Position numbers and translations under genes: made by a program
Notes under the pieces: model-generated
Database searches by the model: none
What the model saw: only the letters and a program-made list of their open reading frames with translations
What the model was told of the DNA's origin: nothing
In this document: in pieces, positions 54,543-63,661 of the stretch
How positions within the stretch are numbered: position 1 is the stretch's first letter
Layout of the letters: each line of letters opens with the position of its first letter
Assembly (NCBI RefSeq): GCF_900104805.1
Contig: NZ_LT629751.1
Coordinates: 4,576,001 to 4,640,000 of the forward strand
Direction of reading: 5' to 3'
Length of the DNA stretch: 64,000 nt
Source: Pseudomonas oryzae
Lineage (GTDB): Bacteria > Pseudomonadota > Gammaproteobacteria > Pseudomonadales > Pseudomonadaceae

Positions 54543-57061
54543 ATGAACCTGTTGCCCATTGATGCCGCTATCCCGTCCCTGCGCCAGGCCTTGACCGAGC
54601 AAGACTCGGTCGTGCTGCAAGCTCCACCTGGGGCTGGCAAGACGACGCGCGTGCCCTTGGCGTTGCTGGAAGAGGCCTGGCTGGGGGGCAGAGCATTTTG
54701 ATGCTCCAGCCGCGCCGGGTAGCTGCACGTGCCGCCGCCGAACGTATGGCCAGCGAGCTTGGCGAAAAGGTCGGCGAAACGGTTGGCTACCGTATCCGCC
54801 TGGAGAGTCGGGTGGGACCGCGCACGCGGATCGAGGTGGTGACGGAGGGGATTCTGGCGCGCCGGCTCCAAGACGACCCCTCATTGGAGGGGGTGGGGCT
54901 CGTGATCTTCGACGAGTTTCACTTGCGGAATCTCGACTCTGATCTCGCCCTTGCACTGAGCCTGAATGGCCGAGAGCTTTTTCGTGATGATCACTTTCTA
55001 AAGCTGTTGGTGATGTCGGCCACCTTGGATGGGGCGCGACTGTCTCGACTGCTCGATGATGCGCCCGTGGTGACGAGTGAAGGCCGAATGTATCCGGTGG
55101 AAACGGTATGGGGGCAACCCTATCAACCGGGTGAGTACATCGAGCCTCGTGTAGTGCGAGCCTGCCTGGATGCAGTGCACGAGCAAGCGGGCAGTATCCT
55201 GGTTTTTCTACCTGGCCAGGCCGAAATCCGCCGAGTACATCATCAGCTTCTGGAGCAGCTTGCCGGCAGGGAAGACCTGCTGTTCTGTCCCTTGCATGGC
55301 GAATTGGACCTGGCTGCACAACAGGCGGCTATCGAGCCTGCGCCACCGGGCAGGCGCAAGATCGTGCTTGCCACCAACATCGCTGAAACCAGCCTGACCA
55401 TTGAGGGCGTGCGCGTGGTGATCGACTCCGGACTGGAGCGCGTCCCGCGATTCGACCCTGGTAGCGGCATGACGCGCCTAGCCACACAGCGTATCTCTCA
55501 TGCCAGTGCTGCCCAACGAGCAGGCCGGGCTGGCCGCTTGGAACCTGGGGTCTGCTATCGGCTCTGGTCGGAAGCACAGCATGAGCAACTGGCCCGATAC
55601 GCGACAGCGGAGATCCTACAGGCTGACCTCACGGGGTTGGCCCTGCAATTGGCGCGCTGGGGCGTCACGCCGGATCAGCTGAAGTGGCTGGACCTGCCAC
55701 CCACTGCTGCGTTCGCTCAGGCGAGGGACTTGTTGACGGGGCTGGGGGCTCTGGAGGCCGATGGACGGCTGAGTTCCCATGGCCAGGCGATGGCGGAGGT
55801 GCCGGCGCATCCACGCATCGCCCACTTGCTGCTGCGCGGTCATGCATTGGGGGTGGGTGACTTGGCCTGCGACGTTGCCGCTCTACTTGGCGAGCGGGAT
55901 ATCCTGCCAGGTGGAGGCGCCGACTTGCATAGCCGGCTGGCCATGCTTGAAGGGCAGCAACGGCTACCTCGGCACTTGCAGGGCGTGGTTCAGCGGGTGA
56001 GGCAACTAGCCCGGCAATACAGGGGCTATTTGCGAGGGAAAGTGTCGGAGGCAGTGAGCGACCCGCAGCATCCTCGATGGTTGGGGTGCCTTTTGGCGTT
56101 GGCCTACCCCGACCGAGTGGCGCAACAGAGGCGCGCGGGAGGGGCCGAGTACCGCCTTTCCAATGGGCGTGCGGCGCTGTTTGCTGAAGCTGATGCTCTG
56201 ATGAAGCACCCATGGTTGGTTGTCGCTGAGCTGGGCAGCAGACAGGGACAGCGCGAAGAGCGAATCTACCTGGCTAGTGACCTGGATCCGGATCTGTTTG
56301 ATAGCGTTCTTGTCGACCATGTGGCGGTATTGGATGAGCTCGATTGGGATGAGCGTGCAGGGGTATTGGTAGCAGAGAGACAGCGCAAGGTCGGCTCGTT
56401 GGTGCTAAGTCGTGAGCCTTTGAAGGAGCTCGACGTACATGCACGCAGTCGGGCACTGTTGGGCTTCATCCGTAGGAAGGGGCTGGAGCTGTTGCCCTGG
56501 ACGCCAGATCTCCGGCAATGGCAGGCGCGCGTAGCGCTACTCCGTAGGCTCGATCTGGAGCAGCATGGACAGAGCGCATGGCCTGACCTGGCCGACGATG
56601 CCCTGTTGGGTAGCCTGGAGAGCTGGTTACTCCCTTACCTGGACAATGTCAGCCGCCTCAGTCATTTCGGCCAGCTAGACCTATCCGCCATTCTGCGGAG
56701 CGCATTGCCATGGCCTCTGCCGCAGCAGCTGGAGGAGCAAGCGCCCACGCACATCAGGGTGCCGTCTGGATCTTCGATAAAGCTCGATTACAGCGAATGG
56801 CCGCCCATCTTGGCTGTGCGATTGCAGGAGATGTTCGGCCTCGCCGATACGCCGCGTATCGCTGGGGGGCGGCAGTCGCTGAAGCTGCACCTCCTATCTC
56901 CTGCACGACGGCCAGTGCAGGTGACGCAGGACTTGGCGAACTTCTGGCGCAGCACCTATCAGGACGTGAAGAAAGATCTGAAGGGGCGCTACCCGAAGCA
57001 CTATTGGCCCGACGACCCTATGGTTGCGGAAGCCACGGCGCGGGCGAAGCCGAGAGGCTGA
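54543..57061 (+). pseudogene. hrpB: Island-borne ATP-dependent helicase hrpB, single frameshift
   Basis: Encodes an almost complete HrpB (about 838 residues if repaired), a DEAH-type helicase of the cytoplasm. The first frame reads [20 protein letters not shown] and the Walker [18 protein letters not shown] run of six G at 54,683-54,688, where seven are needed, shifts it to a stop at 54,701. The second frame continues [45 protein letters not shown] and SAAQRAGRAGRLEPG, to a normal C-terminus. It is only about 65 percent identical by eye to the host fragment at 63,662. The lesion may be real or a homopolymer sequencing error. Confidence 0.88.
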
Positions 57062-57130
57062 CAAAAGGGTGAATCGCTAGGGCCACAGCAGATGCTTTCG
57101 CATCGCCTTGGCCCCGAGTGAATCTCATGC

Positions 57131-58558
57131 TCATGTGAGTGAGGATTCCCGTGCACGAGCGATCTCGAAATCTTTGTGAGCCATTACCTGTAAAGCTTTG
57201 AGTCGCTGACTGTACTCAGCGACCGGCATTCCCTCTTCGAGCATGGCGAGCAACTCGTGTTCTTCCGAGAAATATTTGTCCATAGCCATGACCAGGTGGA
57301 CAGAGCTCACGGTTTCTGTGTAGCTCGACAGGTCGCGGAAGGCGAGGTTGATATAACGTTCGACCGATTGATGCTCCAAATGCCCAGTCCAGCTAGTGAT
57401 CTCCGCGATGAATGTGCGACCGTCCAGCAGCGCCCGGCGGAATTCGTCCTCGTTTGAGAGCTGATGGCGCTGGATGAAGCGGACGAAAAGGTTCGTGATG
57501 AATGCATGGCGAAACATATGGGGGCATAGTTGGGACTTGATGCCCGCGACTTTGCGAAGATGATTAATTTCGTTAGAAAAGACTGGGCTGGTCAGCGGTT
57601 TTCCCGTCGTTGACGAGACGAAGAAGTAGCCATGGTCTTTTTTTTCCTTGTAGACGTTTCGCATGATCTTTCGACGCTCAACCTCAATGTACTGCCGAAG
57701 CTTCTTCAGGGCAGTGGCGAACACTGGAACATAGCGTTCGGCATCTTCGTCTTGCTTGAGGGTGTCCAGTCGCAGGAGAGGGTGCTCCATTTCCATGGCT
57801 CTAAGGACGTCGTCCACCATGAGGTTGGCCAGTTCCGTTCGCCTTGCCCCTGTGTCGGTGAGGAGCTCGATTAGGCAAGCCCGTCTAACCTTAACAAAGG
57901 CCGTCGTTTTGTCCTTTCTGATGGCGGTTTTCAATTGCTCGATCTGCTGGCGGGTTATCGGAACTCTACGATGCTCTCTACGCGGCTTTCCGAATGAGTG
58001 ATGTGTCATATATGTCTGGATAATCCTCTTTCCACCGCGGGTTACAGTGACGAATTTTTCTTCCCTGGCCCTTATCGTCCCTTGCTCCGACACGAACTCG
58101 CGGTCCCCATAGAACCAACCTACGAAGCTCAAAAAATCGAGCCATATCTTTCCTGTTGCGATGACTGAAGTTTCTGATTTTCTCGGTTGCGATGGGTTGA
58201 AGTTTGATGTCTCTTTCCGAATCTCGTCGACGTAATCAGTGAATTTTCCATCGCTCAGTTCAATAGGGTCTAGGCCATCTCTATAACATCGCCTTAGGAG
58301 TTGACTCAGCTTTGCCGCGTAATCACCCATCGATCCACCTTTCTGGCCACGGCGGGATAGGCCCTGTCGTCCCCGGCCTTTTCGATTAAGCAAGGACTGT
58401 ATGTACAGGTTGCCAATTAGGCAGGGCGACCCATTTGGCCAGATCATGAACGGAATATTCGTGGCGTCGCGGGTGCTCAATCGATCCACTGAGAAATGGC
58501 TGAAGGTCTTGAACTCGCCGAGAAGGTGATACAGCTTACGGGAAGCGGGGGCAGTCAT
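57131..58558 (-). CDS. Tyrosine recombinase/integrase 1 (475 residues)
   Basis: Site-specific recombinase with the complete catalytic set: Arg in TDTGARRTELANL near residue 237, Lys region after it, HMFRHAF (HxxR) near residue 352, TGHLEHQSVERYI with GH and the nucleophilic Tyr near residue 405. The N-terminal half should be a core-binding domain. Last gene of a four-gene operon (63,584 to 57,131). It is the most canonical of the three recombinases. Spacing to the coiled-coil gene is 4 bp. Confidence 0.88.
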   Translation of the reverse strand: MTAPASRKLYHLLGEFKTFSHFSVDRLSTRDATNIPFMIWPNGSPCLIGNLYIQSLLNRKGRGRQGLSRRGQKGGSMGDYAAKLSQLLRRCYRDGLDPIELSDGKFTDYVDEIRKETSNFNPSQPRKSETSVIATGKIWLDFLSFVGWFYGDREFVSEQGTIRAREEKFVTVTRGGKRIIQTYMTHHSFGKPRREHRRVPITRQQIEQLKTAIRKDKTTAFVKVRRACLIELLTDTGARRTELANLMVDDVLRAMEMEHPLLRLDTLKQDEDAERYVPVFATALKKLRQYIEVERRKIMRNVYKEKKDHGYFFVSSTTGKPLTSPVFSNEINHLRKVAGIKSQLCPHMFRHAFITNLFVRFIQRHQLSNEDEFRRALLDGRTFIAEITSWTGHLEHQSVERYINLAFRDLSSYTETVSSVHLVMAMDKYFSEEHELLAMLEEGMPVAEYSQRLKALQVMAHKDFEIARARESSLT

Positions 58559-58562
58559 TTAT

Positions 58563-59189
58563 TCACCCCTTGCGATAGTCATCAATATTCGCAACCTCGA
58601 CCGAGGGCGCTGGTCCCTCGGAGAGCGTTGGGATGAGATTGAATGGAGGTTTGTTCATGCTCGCGATGGCCCGTAGCACCTGAAGAGCATCTTGGGTGCG
58701 CTTGGCTCTGATATTGTCATCAGAGGCGTCTCGAATACTCGTGAACTGATGCATGGCTTCTGAGAGGGCGCGCAGGAGTATCACGTTGGTCTGTCGTTGA
58801 ATTTCCAACTCAAACTCAAGCTGCGCTACTTTTTTAGCTAGCCCAGATTTTGTTCTTTTGTTAGCCAGTTGTTCACGCTTCTCTGCAAATTCCAACGCAT
58901 CAATGGCTTTAAGTCGCAACTCGTTCAGCGCTTTGAACCCCCCTGCCAAATTTTCGTTCGCGTGGGTCTTGAGGGTGTTGAGGCTCATAGGAAATGTCTG
59001 TAGAGACTCACCTTGTTCCACCTCGACAGATAGATTCACGCTGGCGAGGCTTCCCTGACTTTTTAGGGCGCTTCGAATGTCTGCATCTTTGCTGAACTGC
59101 TGAGGCCGCTGAATGATCTGTACTAGCAACGCTTGGAGGGCTTTGACACTGCCGACGGCCTGGCTTGCTCGTGAGTATGCTTTGCTCAT
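58563..59189 (-). CDS. Coiled-coil accessory protein of recombinase operon
   Basis: A 208-residue protein, mostly helical and charged. A coiled coil is likely around KREQLANKRTKSGLAKKVAQ and LEFELEIQRQTNVILLRALS (residues about 108-145). Comparable small proteins accompany multi-recombinase transposons (TnpC of Tn554; the third member of gamma-mobile-trio modules). It overlaps the 698-residue recombinase by 4 bp. Likely an orientation or specificity factor; function inferred only from context. Confidence 0.7.
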   Translation of the reverse strand: MSKAYSRASQAVGSVKALQALLVQIIQRPQQFSKDADIRSALKSQGSLASVNLSVEVEQGESLQTFPMSLNTLKTHANENLAGGFKALNELRLKAIDALEFAEKREQLANKRTKSGLAKKVAQLEFELEIQRQTNVILLRALSEAMHQFTSIRDASDDNIRAKRTQDALQVLRAIASMNKPPFNLIPTLSEGPAPSVEVANIDDYRKG

Positions 59190-61282
59190 GCTGCATCCTC
59201 GCGAATCAGCCGGGCTACGACTTTGAAACTTTGGCCCTGATGATCAGTGAAAAACTCCGGTTCAATTTCGATCCAGCCATCCTGCATTAATTCTTGGATT
59301 TGGTCTTCAAGGTCGTTGGTATCTATCAGGCTAAATTTGTCTGTGCCATGTCGCTTCTTGAGCAGATCTGCGAGTTCGAGGAAGTTATCGACATTACCCT
59401 GATGCAACTGCTCCGCAACATAGTGTGCCTTGGCGCCTGCTAGAACTGCGCCGTCCGTTGACTCGGTGATGTATCGGTAAACGTGCTGCGGATCGGTTTG
59501 CCCTAGCATCCAGCGCAGAGTGTCGATACGAGCAAAGCTTCCGCAGTAGAAAAAAAGCATGGCGAAGAAGCGTCGCAGCTGGTGTTGACGGAAATAGTAG
59601 CGTTCACCGGCCGAGTTGAGAGGGGTTTCGAAATAATCACAAAAGAAATCAAGGTTGCGGTTGTACAAATATGCGCTGGAATTGGTGAGCGATGCTGCAC
59701 CCCTGAGATCGGGGAGGGAGAAAAGCTTTTGAAGTTTATTAATATATCCGATTCGCTTAAGAATCTTTTGCATTTTGATAAGATTTTTTATCATGTCTAC
59801 TGCAATCGGCTCGATAGGGCGTGCCTCCACTCTGCGATAGCCGAATAAGTGGCGAGTGCTCTTTGCAATGCCGCAAATCAACCATTGCTCGGAACTATCC
59901 AGGCATCCATCCGCTTCAAGGTTGTACAGCTCGCTTTGTCTCCTGGCCATGAGAACTCCAACGGTCAATTGAATGCCGCCGATGTACACGGCCATGAGCT
60001 CAAGTAGTCCTTCGTTGTTTCTAAGGCGTTCGAAGTACTTCAGTTTCTCACCTTTGACTCCGAAGCGCTTTTGTCCAGTATTTACAGGTTGAAGCGCTAA
60101 TGACAGTCGATTTACGCCAAGGGCTAAAAGTTTTGGTCCAATGAGTTTTTGTGTGTCTTCTTGAGTAATGGATGCGGGGGATATATTGAGTTTTTTGCAT
60201 TCTAGCGCAATCCTGCAGAATGCTTTTGTTAATAGATCTCCGTAGTCAAGGTGGAAGTCTATCGCGTGGCGAAGAGACTTGAAGACGTATTCTGATGGGA
60301 GTGATCGGAATCGTCCTGTAGACGAAATCTGCGGCATGAATCTATCTGCTTCAATAAGCGCTTCGATCGCCGGTGCTGGGATTCCAATCTCATGAAGAAT
60401 TCCGAGGTTGTACAGTGCGCGACGATATGTGAAATATGTGTTGTCGCGCATGATCTCAGCAGGACCGCTTGTTACGGGAGCGGCAGGGTATTCTTTTTCA
60501 AATAAGCTAGTAGCTTCATTGTAACATAATATTGGGTGGGTGCTCTTGTATTGATTTTTTCCCCACAGTGTTTCTGGGTAGATTTCTTGAGAGAGTAAGA
60601 GGGTGCTCGGCTTTCTTCCTGCAGTTTTATTGCTGTAGTAATAATTTTTAAGATAGAGAGCCGCTCGCACCTCGGGGATTCGGTCTTGTGGGATGCCGAG
60701 GGTGTCAGCTTCAAGCTGCTCCTTGGTAATTACTGAGATCTTTGGGTTTCTTTTTATTGTCTCAGATAATGCGTTCTTATCAGTCTGATCTACAAGGGTT
60801 AGACAATATTCTCGAAGTCGGTTGCTCCAGTTGTAAATGGATTCAGAACTTTCAGGTGTTGATGAAATTGCGCCTAATATCTCGATCAGATTTCCACCAG
60901 TTAACCCTTCTAGTCCATATAGGGAAAGCTGGTAGCGGCGACTGTTGATTAATAGGTAGTCGATAATATGGCATGCACATCGGAAGACTTTTGTTTGTTG
61001 TGCTAAGGAGTTGGTCTCGTTCAAATAGCCTAAAGCATCACGCGTGCATGAAGTCAGGAAATACTTTAGTCCGCGGAGTAGGTAGTCATTCTTGGGTGCT
61101 ATGAGGGAACTCCCGTCGTCTAAAGTTATATTCCAGTCCAGTCGTTTTGGTTCGTCATAATCAAAACTATAATCCCAAATTGAGTCCTCGAAATTGCTAA
61201 GTAACCAGGAGGCTGTTTTGTAAGCTTCGCTTGGCTCGATAAAGAATGCTGATAAGAACGATAATTCAGGGGGTAGTTGCAT
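59186..61282 (-). CDS. Large tyrosine recombinase 2 (698 residues)
   Basis: A large recombinase with the catalytic domain in the C-terminal half: Arg in MARRQSELYNLEADG near residue 447, RQHQLRRFFAMLFFY (HxxR) near residue 568, and LRWMLGQTDPQHVYRYI near residue 593, where Gln stands at the usual GH histidine and Tyr is kept. The N-terminal ~400 residues match no domain I know. It overlaps both neighbours (17 bp and 4 bp), so the operon is tightly coupled. GC is low compared with the rest of the island. Confidence 0.82.
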   Translation of the reverse strand: MQLPPELSFLSAFFIEPSEAYKTASWLLSNFEDSIWDYSFDYDEPKRLDWNITLDDGSSLIAPKNDYLLRGLKYFLTSCTRDALGYLNETNSLAQQTKVFRCACHIIDYLLINSRRYQLSLYGLEGLTGGNLIEILGAISSTPESSESIYNWSNRLREYCLTLVDQTDKNALSETIKRNPKISVITKEQLEADTLGIPQDRIPEVRAALYLKNYYYSNKTAGRKPSTLLLSQEIYPETLWGKNQYKSTHPILCYNEATSLFEKEYPAAPVTSGPAEIMRDNTYFTYRRALYNLGILHEIGIPAPAIEALIEADRFMPQISSTGRFRSLPSEYVFKSLRHAIDFHLDYGDLLTKAFCRIALECKKLNISPASITQEDTQKLIGPKLLALGVNRLSLALQPVNTGQKRFGVKGEKLKYFERLRNNEGLLELMAVYIGGIQLTVGVLMARRQSELYNLEADGCLDSSEQWLICGIAKSTRHLFGYRRVEARPIEPIAVDMIKNLIKMQKILKRIGYINKLQKLFSLPDLRGAASLTNSSAYLYNRNLDFFCDYFETPLNSAGERYYFRQHQLRRFFAMLFFYCGSFARIDTLRWMLGQTDPQHVYRYITESTDGAVLAGAKAHYVAEQLHQGNVDNFLELADLLKKRHGTDKFSLIDTNDLEDQIQELMQDGWIEIEPEFFTDHQGQSFKVVARLIREDAA

Positions 61283-63584
61283 AAATTAATTTTTCCATGT
61301 GTGAAGCGTTGGCGTGTAGCCTGGCTAGACTCAGGCTGTGTTGGAGGTCGCTGTTATAGCCGTCATCGATTTCTCGAACGACGAGTTCTGTGAATTTAGC
61401 CCAGTAGATGGCTTTCGAGCATAGCGATACCCTGTTTTTAGAATTAGCAACTGCATTTGTCAGTGAAATAAGGGCTGTGAGAACTCCAGTGTCAATCGAG
61501 ATAACAACTTGATCAGCTAGATCATCTCTCGCAGTATGTTGTTTCCCGGCTGGGCTAGAAAGATGATCTGGGTTCTGAAGATGCAGAGGAATATCGCGAA
61601 GGGCATGGTTTTTCAGGAACTCATGGAGTTCATTCATGCTTTCGAATCGCGCCACCTCCAATAACCGAGGACTGTCTTTCATGGCTTCGCAGATAATGCC
61701 TCGCTGGAAAATTCTGATCCAGCGGGTCTGGAGGAACGCAAGAATAGGTTCTGGCAAGTAGCTGCTTAGAAGAGATGAGTCGTATTTAGTATGTCCGAGG
61801 GCATGGGCCATGGCTTCTGTGTTGTTGGTGTCTAGAAATACCTCAACGGCGCTGGATGCACGAAATGCTGTTACCGAGACTCTTATAAGTAACTCTCTGG
61901 CGCTCTCTTGGTTTAGATTTGTTATTTCCTGGAACTCATCAATCAGCCCTTGCTGATGTTTTATTTTGGTGGTGTTTATTGAAAAACCCATAAATCTTTT
62001 TGGTGTGTCGAGGTGTCTTGGGCAGTAAATGAATAGGTATCGCCATGCATCATCGCCAGATGCATAAAGTTCATCGCGTAAAGGTTGCGTTAGAGAAATA
62101 ATCTGGCGTACCCATACTGCTTGGCGTGGGGTCAGTGTTATAGATTGCTCGCTTAAGGAGGAGCCTTTGCGGTCTTTGTAGCCTATTAGTTGATGCCCAC
62201 TGTTTGTTTTCAGGAATCCAGAAATATTTCCTCGCTTGTCGTAGAGTTCAAAGTTGGAGAAAAAACTTTCGGTAAGGCACGGGTGTGCATGTGTGAGGAG
62301 TAGTTGAAATGCGAAAAAATGCTCGGCGTTAGGAAGCGCTAGAATATTTGCTAGCTCATTTTTTTTATGAGATTTGCCGGCAATTTTGGTAATGTTGCTC
62401 CGAATATAGGTCAGTCCGTGCTTGTTGAAAGTTGCGCAGATATTTTGAACTCCGCATTCGCTGAGACTTTCCCGTCTTGTGTTTCCGCCCTCTATAGGCA
62501 TCCCTTCAGTCGCTAGGCGATTTCTTTTTAGTTGAGCTTTTCGAAGTTTGGATATTTTATTTTTTGCCCATAGTATAACTAGGCTGTTGTCGAGTTTTAT
62601 TTTTTTGAAGAGGATCTCGATCGCTTCCGAGTCGGTTATGTTTAACGGGACGTCGGTGATGAGTTTGTTTTTGACAAAAGTCCCGTCTGCCAGTTTTTTG
62701 ATATTTGAGTCGTGGCCGGACGGATTTTTTGTAAGTGGTCGGGGTAATGGGCTGCCAAATGGTCTGGCCCAAATCCCTGATTGAATAAAGGCTTCATCAA
62801 TCGTGTAAATGAACTTTGAGTAGTGGCGTTTCTTGCTGGCAAGGTCTGATCCGTTATTTAGAGTATGCTGAAAGTTGAAGGCCATGAACTCAGTGAACAA
62901 ACTTTTGATCAGAAGGGGGTTTTGGAAGCTACTTGCCGGCCAGCGGTCGGAATTTTCGGATAGGAATACGAGGAATAGATTGAGTTCAGTATGTTGTGGA
63001 GCAAGTTTTTTTGCCACGTTCTGGTAGTAGCGTTTATAAAACTCCTCCGAAAACTCCTCGCCGTGAGAGTTCCAGATCAGGCATATTGGAATATAGGCGA
63101 ACCTTCCCTTTGAGCGTGGGACTTTCCATCCGTTCCAGTAGCGTAGTGACGTTTGATTGAAATTGTTTTTTGCTTCTTCCCATAGGTAATGGTTGTTCTT
63201 GGTTAGCCTTTCATTCGGCGCGAGGGATGGCAGAAGAGGGATTTCCTTGCGAACTTCATCGAGCAGCAACAGAAAAATATTTGCAAGAGATTGTCTGGAT
63301 GCGTGCGATAAGGAAATTAAGCATTCATCGGCAAGCGATCCTAAAAAGCCTTTAGCAATATCCTTAAAAGATGGTGACGACAGGGATACATAGGTAACTG
63401 AGCTGCCTGTGATGTGACAGTAGGCCTCGAAAATTTTCACAAGCTTGGTGCTGCGCTGGGCGTAGCTGGCGGGTAGAGCTGCACCGCAACGGAGCATCAA
63501 GTCGACGACGTCGGCCGGCAGGACCGTGAAAGGATAATTCACCAAAGAAGCTCCGTCTTTGATGATTGTCAGCGCATCAGACAT
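61266..63584 (-). CDS. Large tyrosine recombinase 3 (about 772 residues)
   Basis: First gene of the recombinase operon. The start at 63,584 follows AGAGG; an ATG at 63,620 lacks a ribosome site. The C-terminal region has RVSVTAFRASSAVEVF near residue 600 and HALGHTKYDSSLLSSYLPEP near residue 630. Arg, GH and Tyr of the catalytic set are visible, but the HxxR histidine is replaced by Thr. The long N-terminal part has no recognised domain. The gene begins about 78 bp from the island end. Confidence 0.78.
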   Translation of the reverse strand: MSDALTIIKDGASLVNYPFTVLPADVVDLMLRCGAALPASYAQRSTKLVKIFEAYCHITGSSVTYVSLSSPSFKDIAKGFLGSLADECLISLSHASRQSLANIFLLLLDEVRKEIPLLPSLAPNERLTKNNHYLWEEAKNNFNQTSLRYWNGWKVPRSKGRFAYIPICLIWNSHGEEFSEEFYKRYYQNVAKKLAPQHTELNLFLVFLSENSDRWPASSFQNPLLIKSLFTEFMAFNFQHTLNNGSDLASKKRHYSKFIYTIDEAFIQSGIWARPFGSPLPRPLTKNPSGHDSNIKKLADGTFVKNKLITDVPLNITDSEAIEILFKKIKLDNSLVILWAKNKISKLRKAQLKRNRLATEGMPIEGGNTRRESLSECGVQNICATFNKHGLTYIRSNITKIAGKSHKKNELANILALPNAEHFFAFQLLLTHAHPCLTESFFSNFELYDKRGNISGFLKTNSGHQLIGYKDRKGSSLSEQSITLTPRQAVWVRQIISLTQPLRDELYASGDDAWRYLFIYCPRHLDTPKRFMGFSINTTKIKHQQGLIDEFQEITNLNQESARELLIRVSVTAFRASSAVEVFLDTNNTEAMAHALGHTKYDSSLLSSYLPEPILAFLQTRWIRIFQRGIICEAMKDSPRLLEVARFESMNELHEFLKNHALRDIPLHLQNPDHLSSPAGKQHTARDDLADQVVISIDTGVLTALISLTNAVANSKNRVSLCSKAIYWAKFTELVVREIDDGYNSDLQHSLSLARLHANASHMEKLIYATTP

Positions 63585-63661
63585 CGCGTAAAGCCTCTGC
63601 TGAGCCCTCAAAATGGGCATGTGTTAAGGGTAGACAAGATCGTGCAAATGGCAAAAATGCT
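63585..63661. other. Right end of island, attachment junction
   Basis: The 77 bp between the recombinase start and host hrpB. They include GTGCAAATGGCAAAAATGC (63,642-63,660), AT-rich and ending at the junction. The first host codon in frame is GAG at 63,662. In intact hrpB genes this codon belongs to the conserved FHERSL segment, so the crossover lies within or beside the codons for His-Glu. The other end is needed to define the core site. Confidence 0.65.

Larger units (their letters stand above)
1..63661. mobile_element. Metal-resistance genomic island (left end outside window)
   Basis: Everything up to about 63,661 appears to be one composite island interrupting a chromosomal hrpB gene. 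Seen directly: an hrpB reading frame without its 5' part begins at 63,662 and runs off the window, directly beside a recombinase operon of much lower GC. A second, divergent hrpB lies inside at 54,543-57,061. No 5' piece of the GC-rich host hrpB is present, so the other end must lie to the left. Cargo is almost entirely metal efflux and stress genes, with nested older elements. That the whole 63 kb is a single insertion, and not several stacked ones, is inference. Confidence 0.5.
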
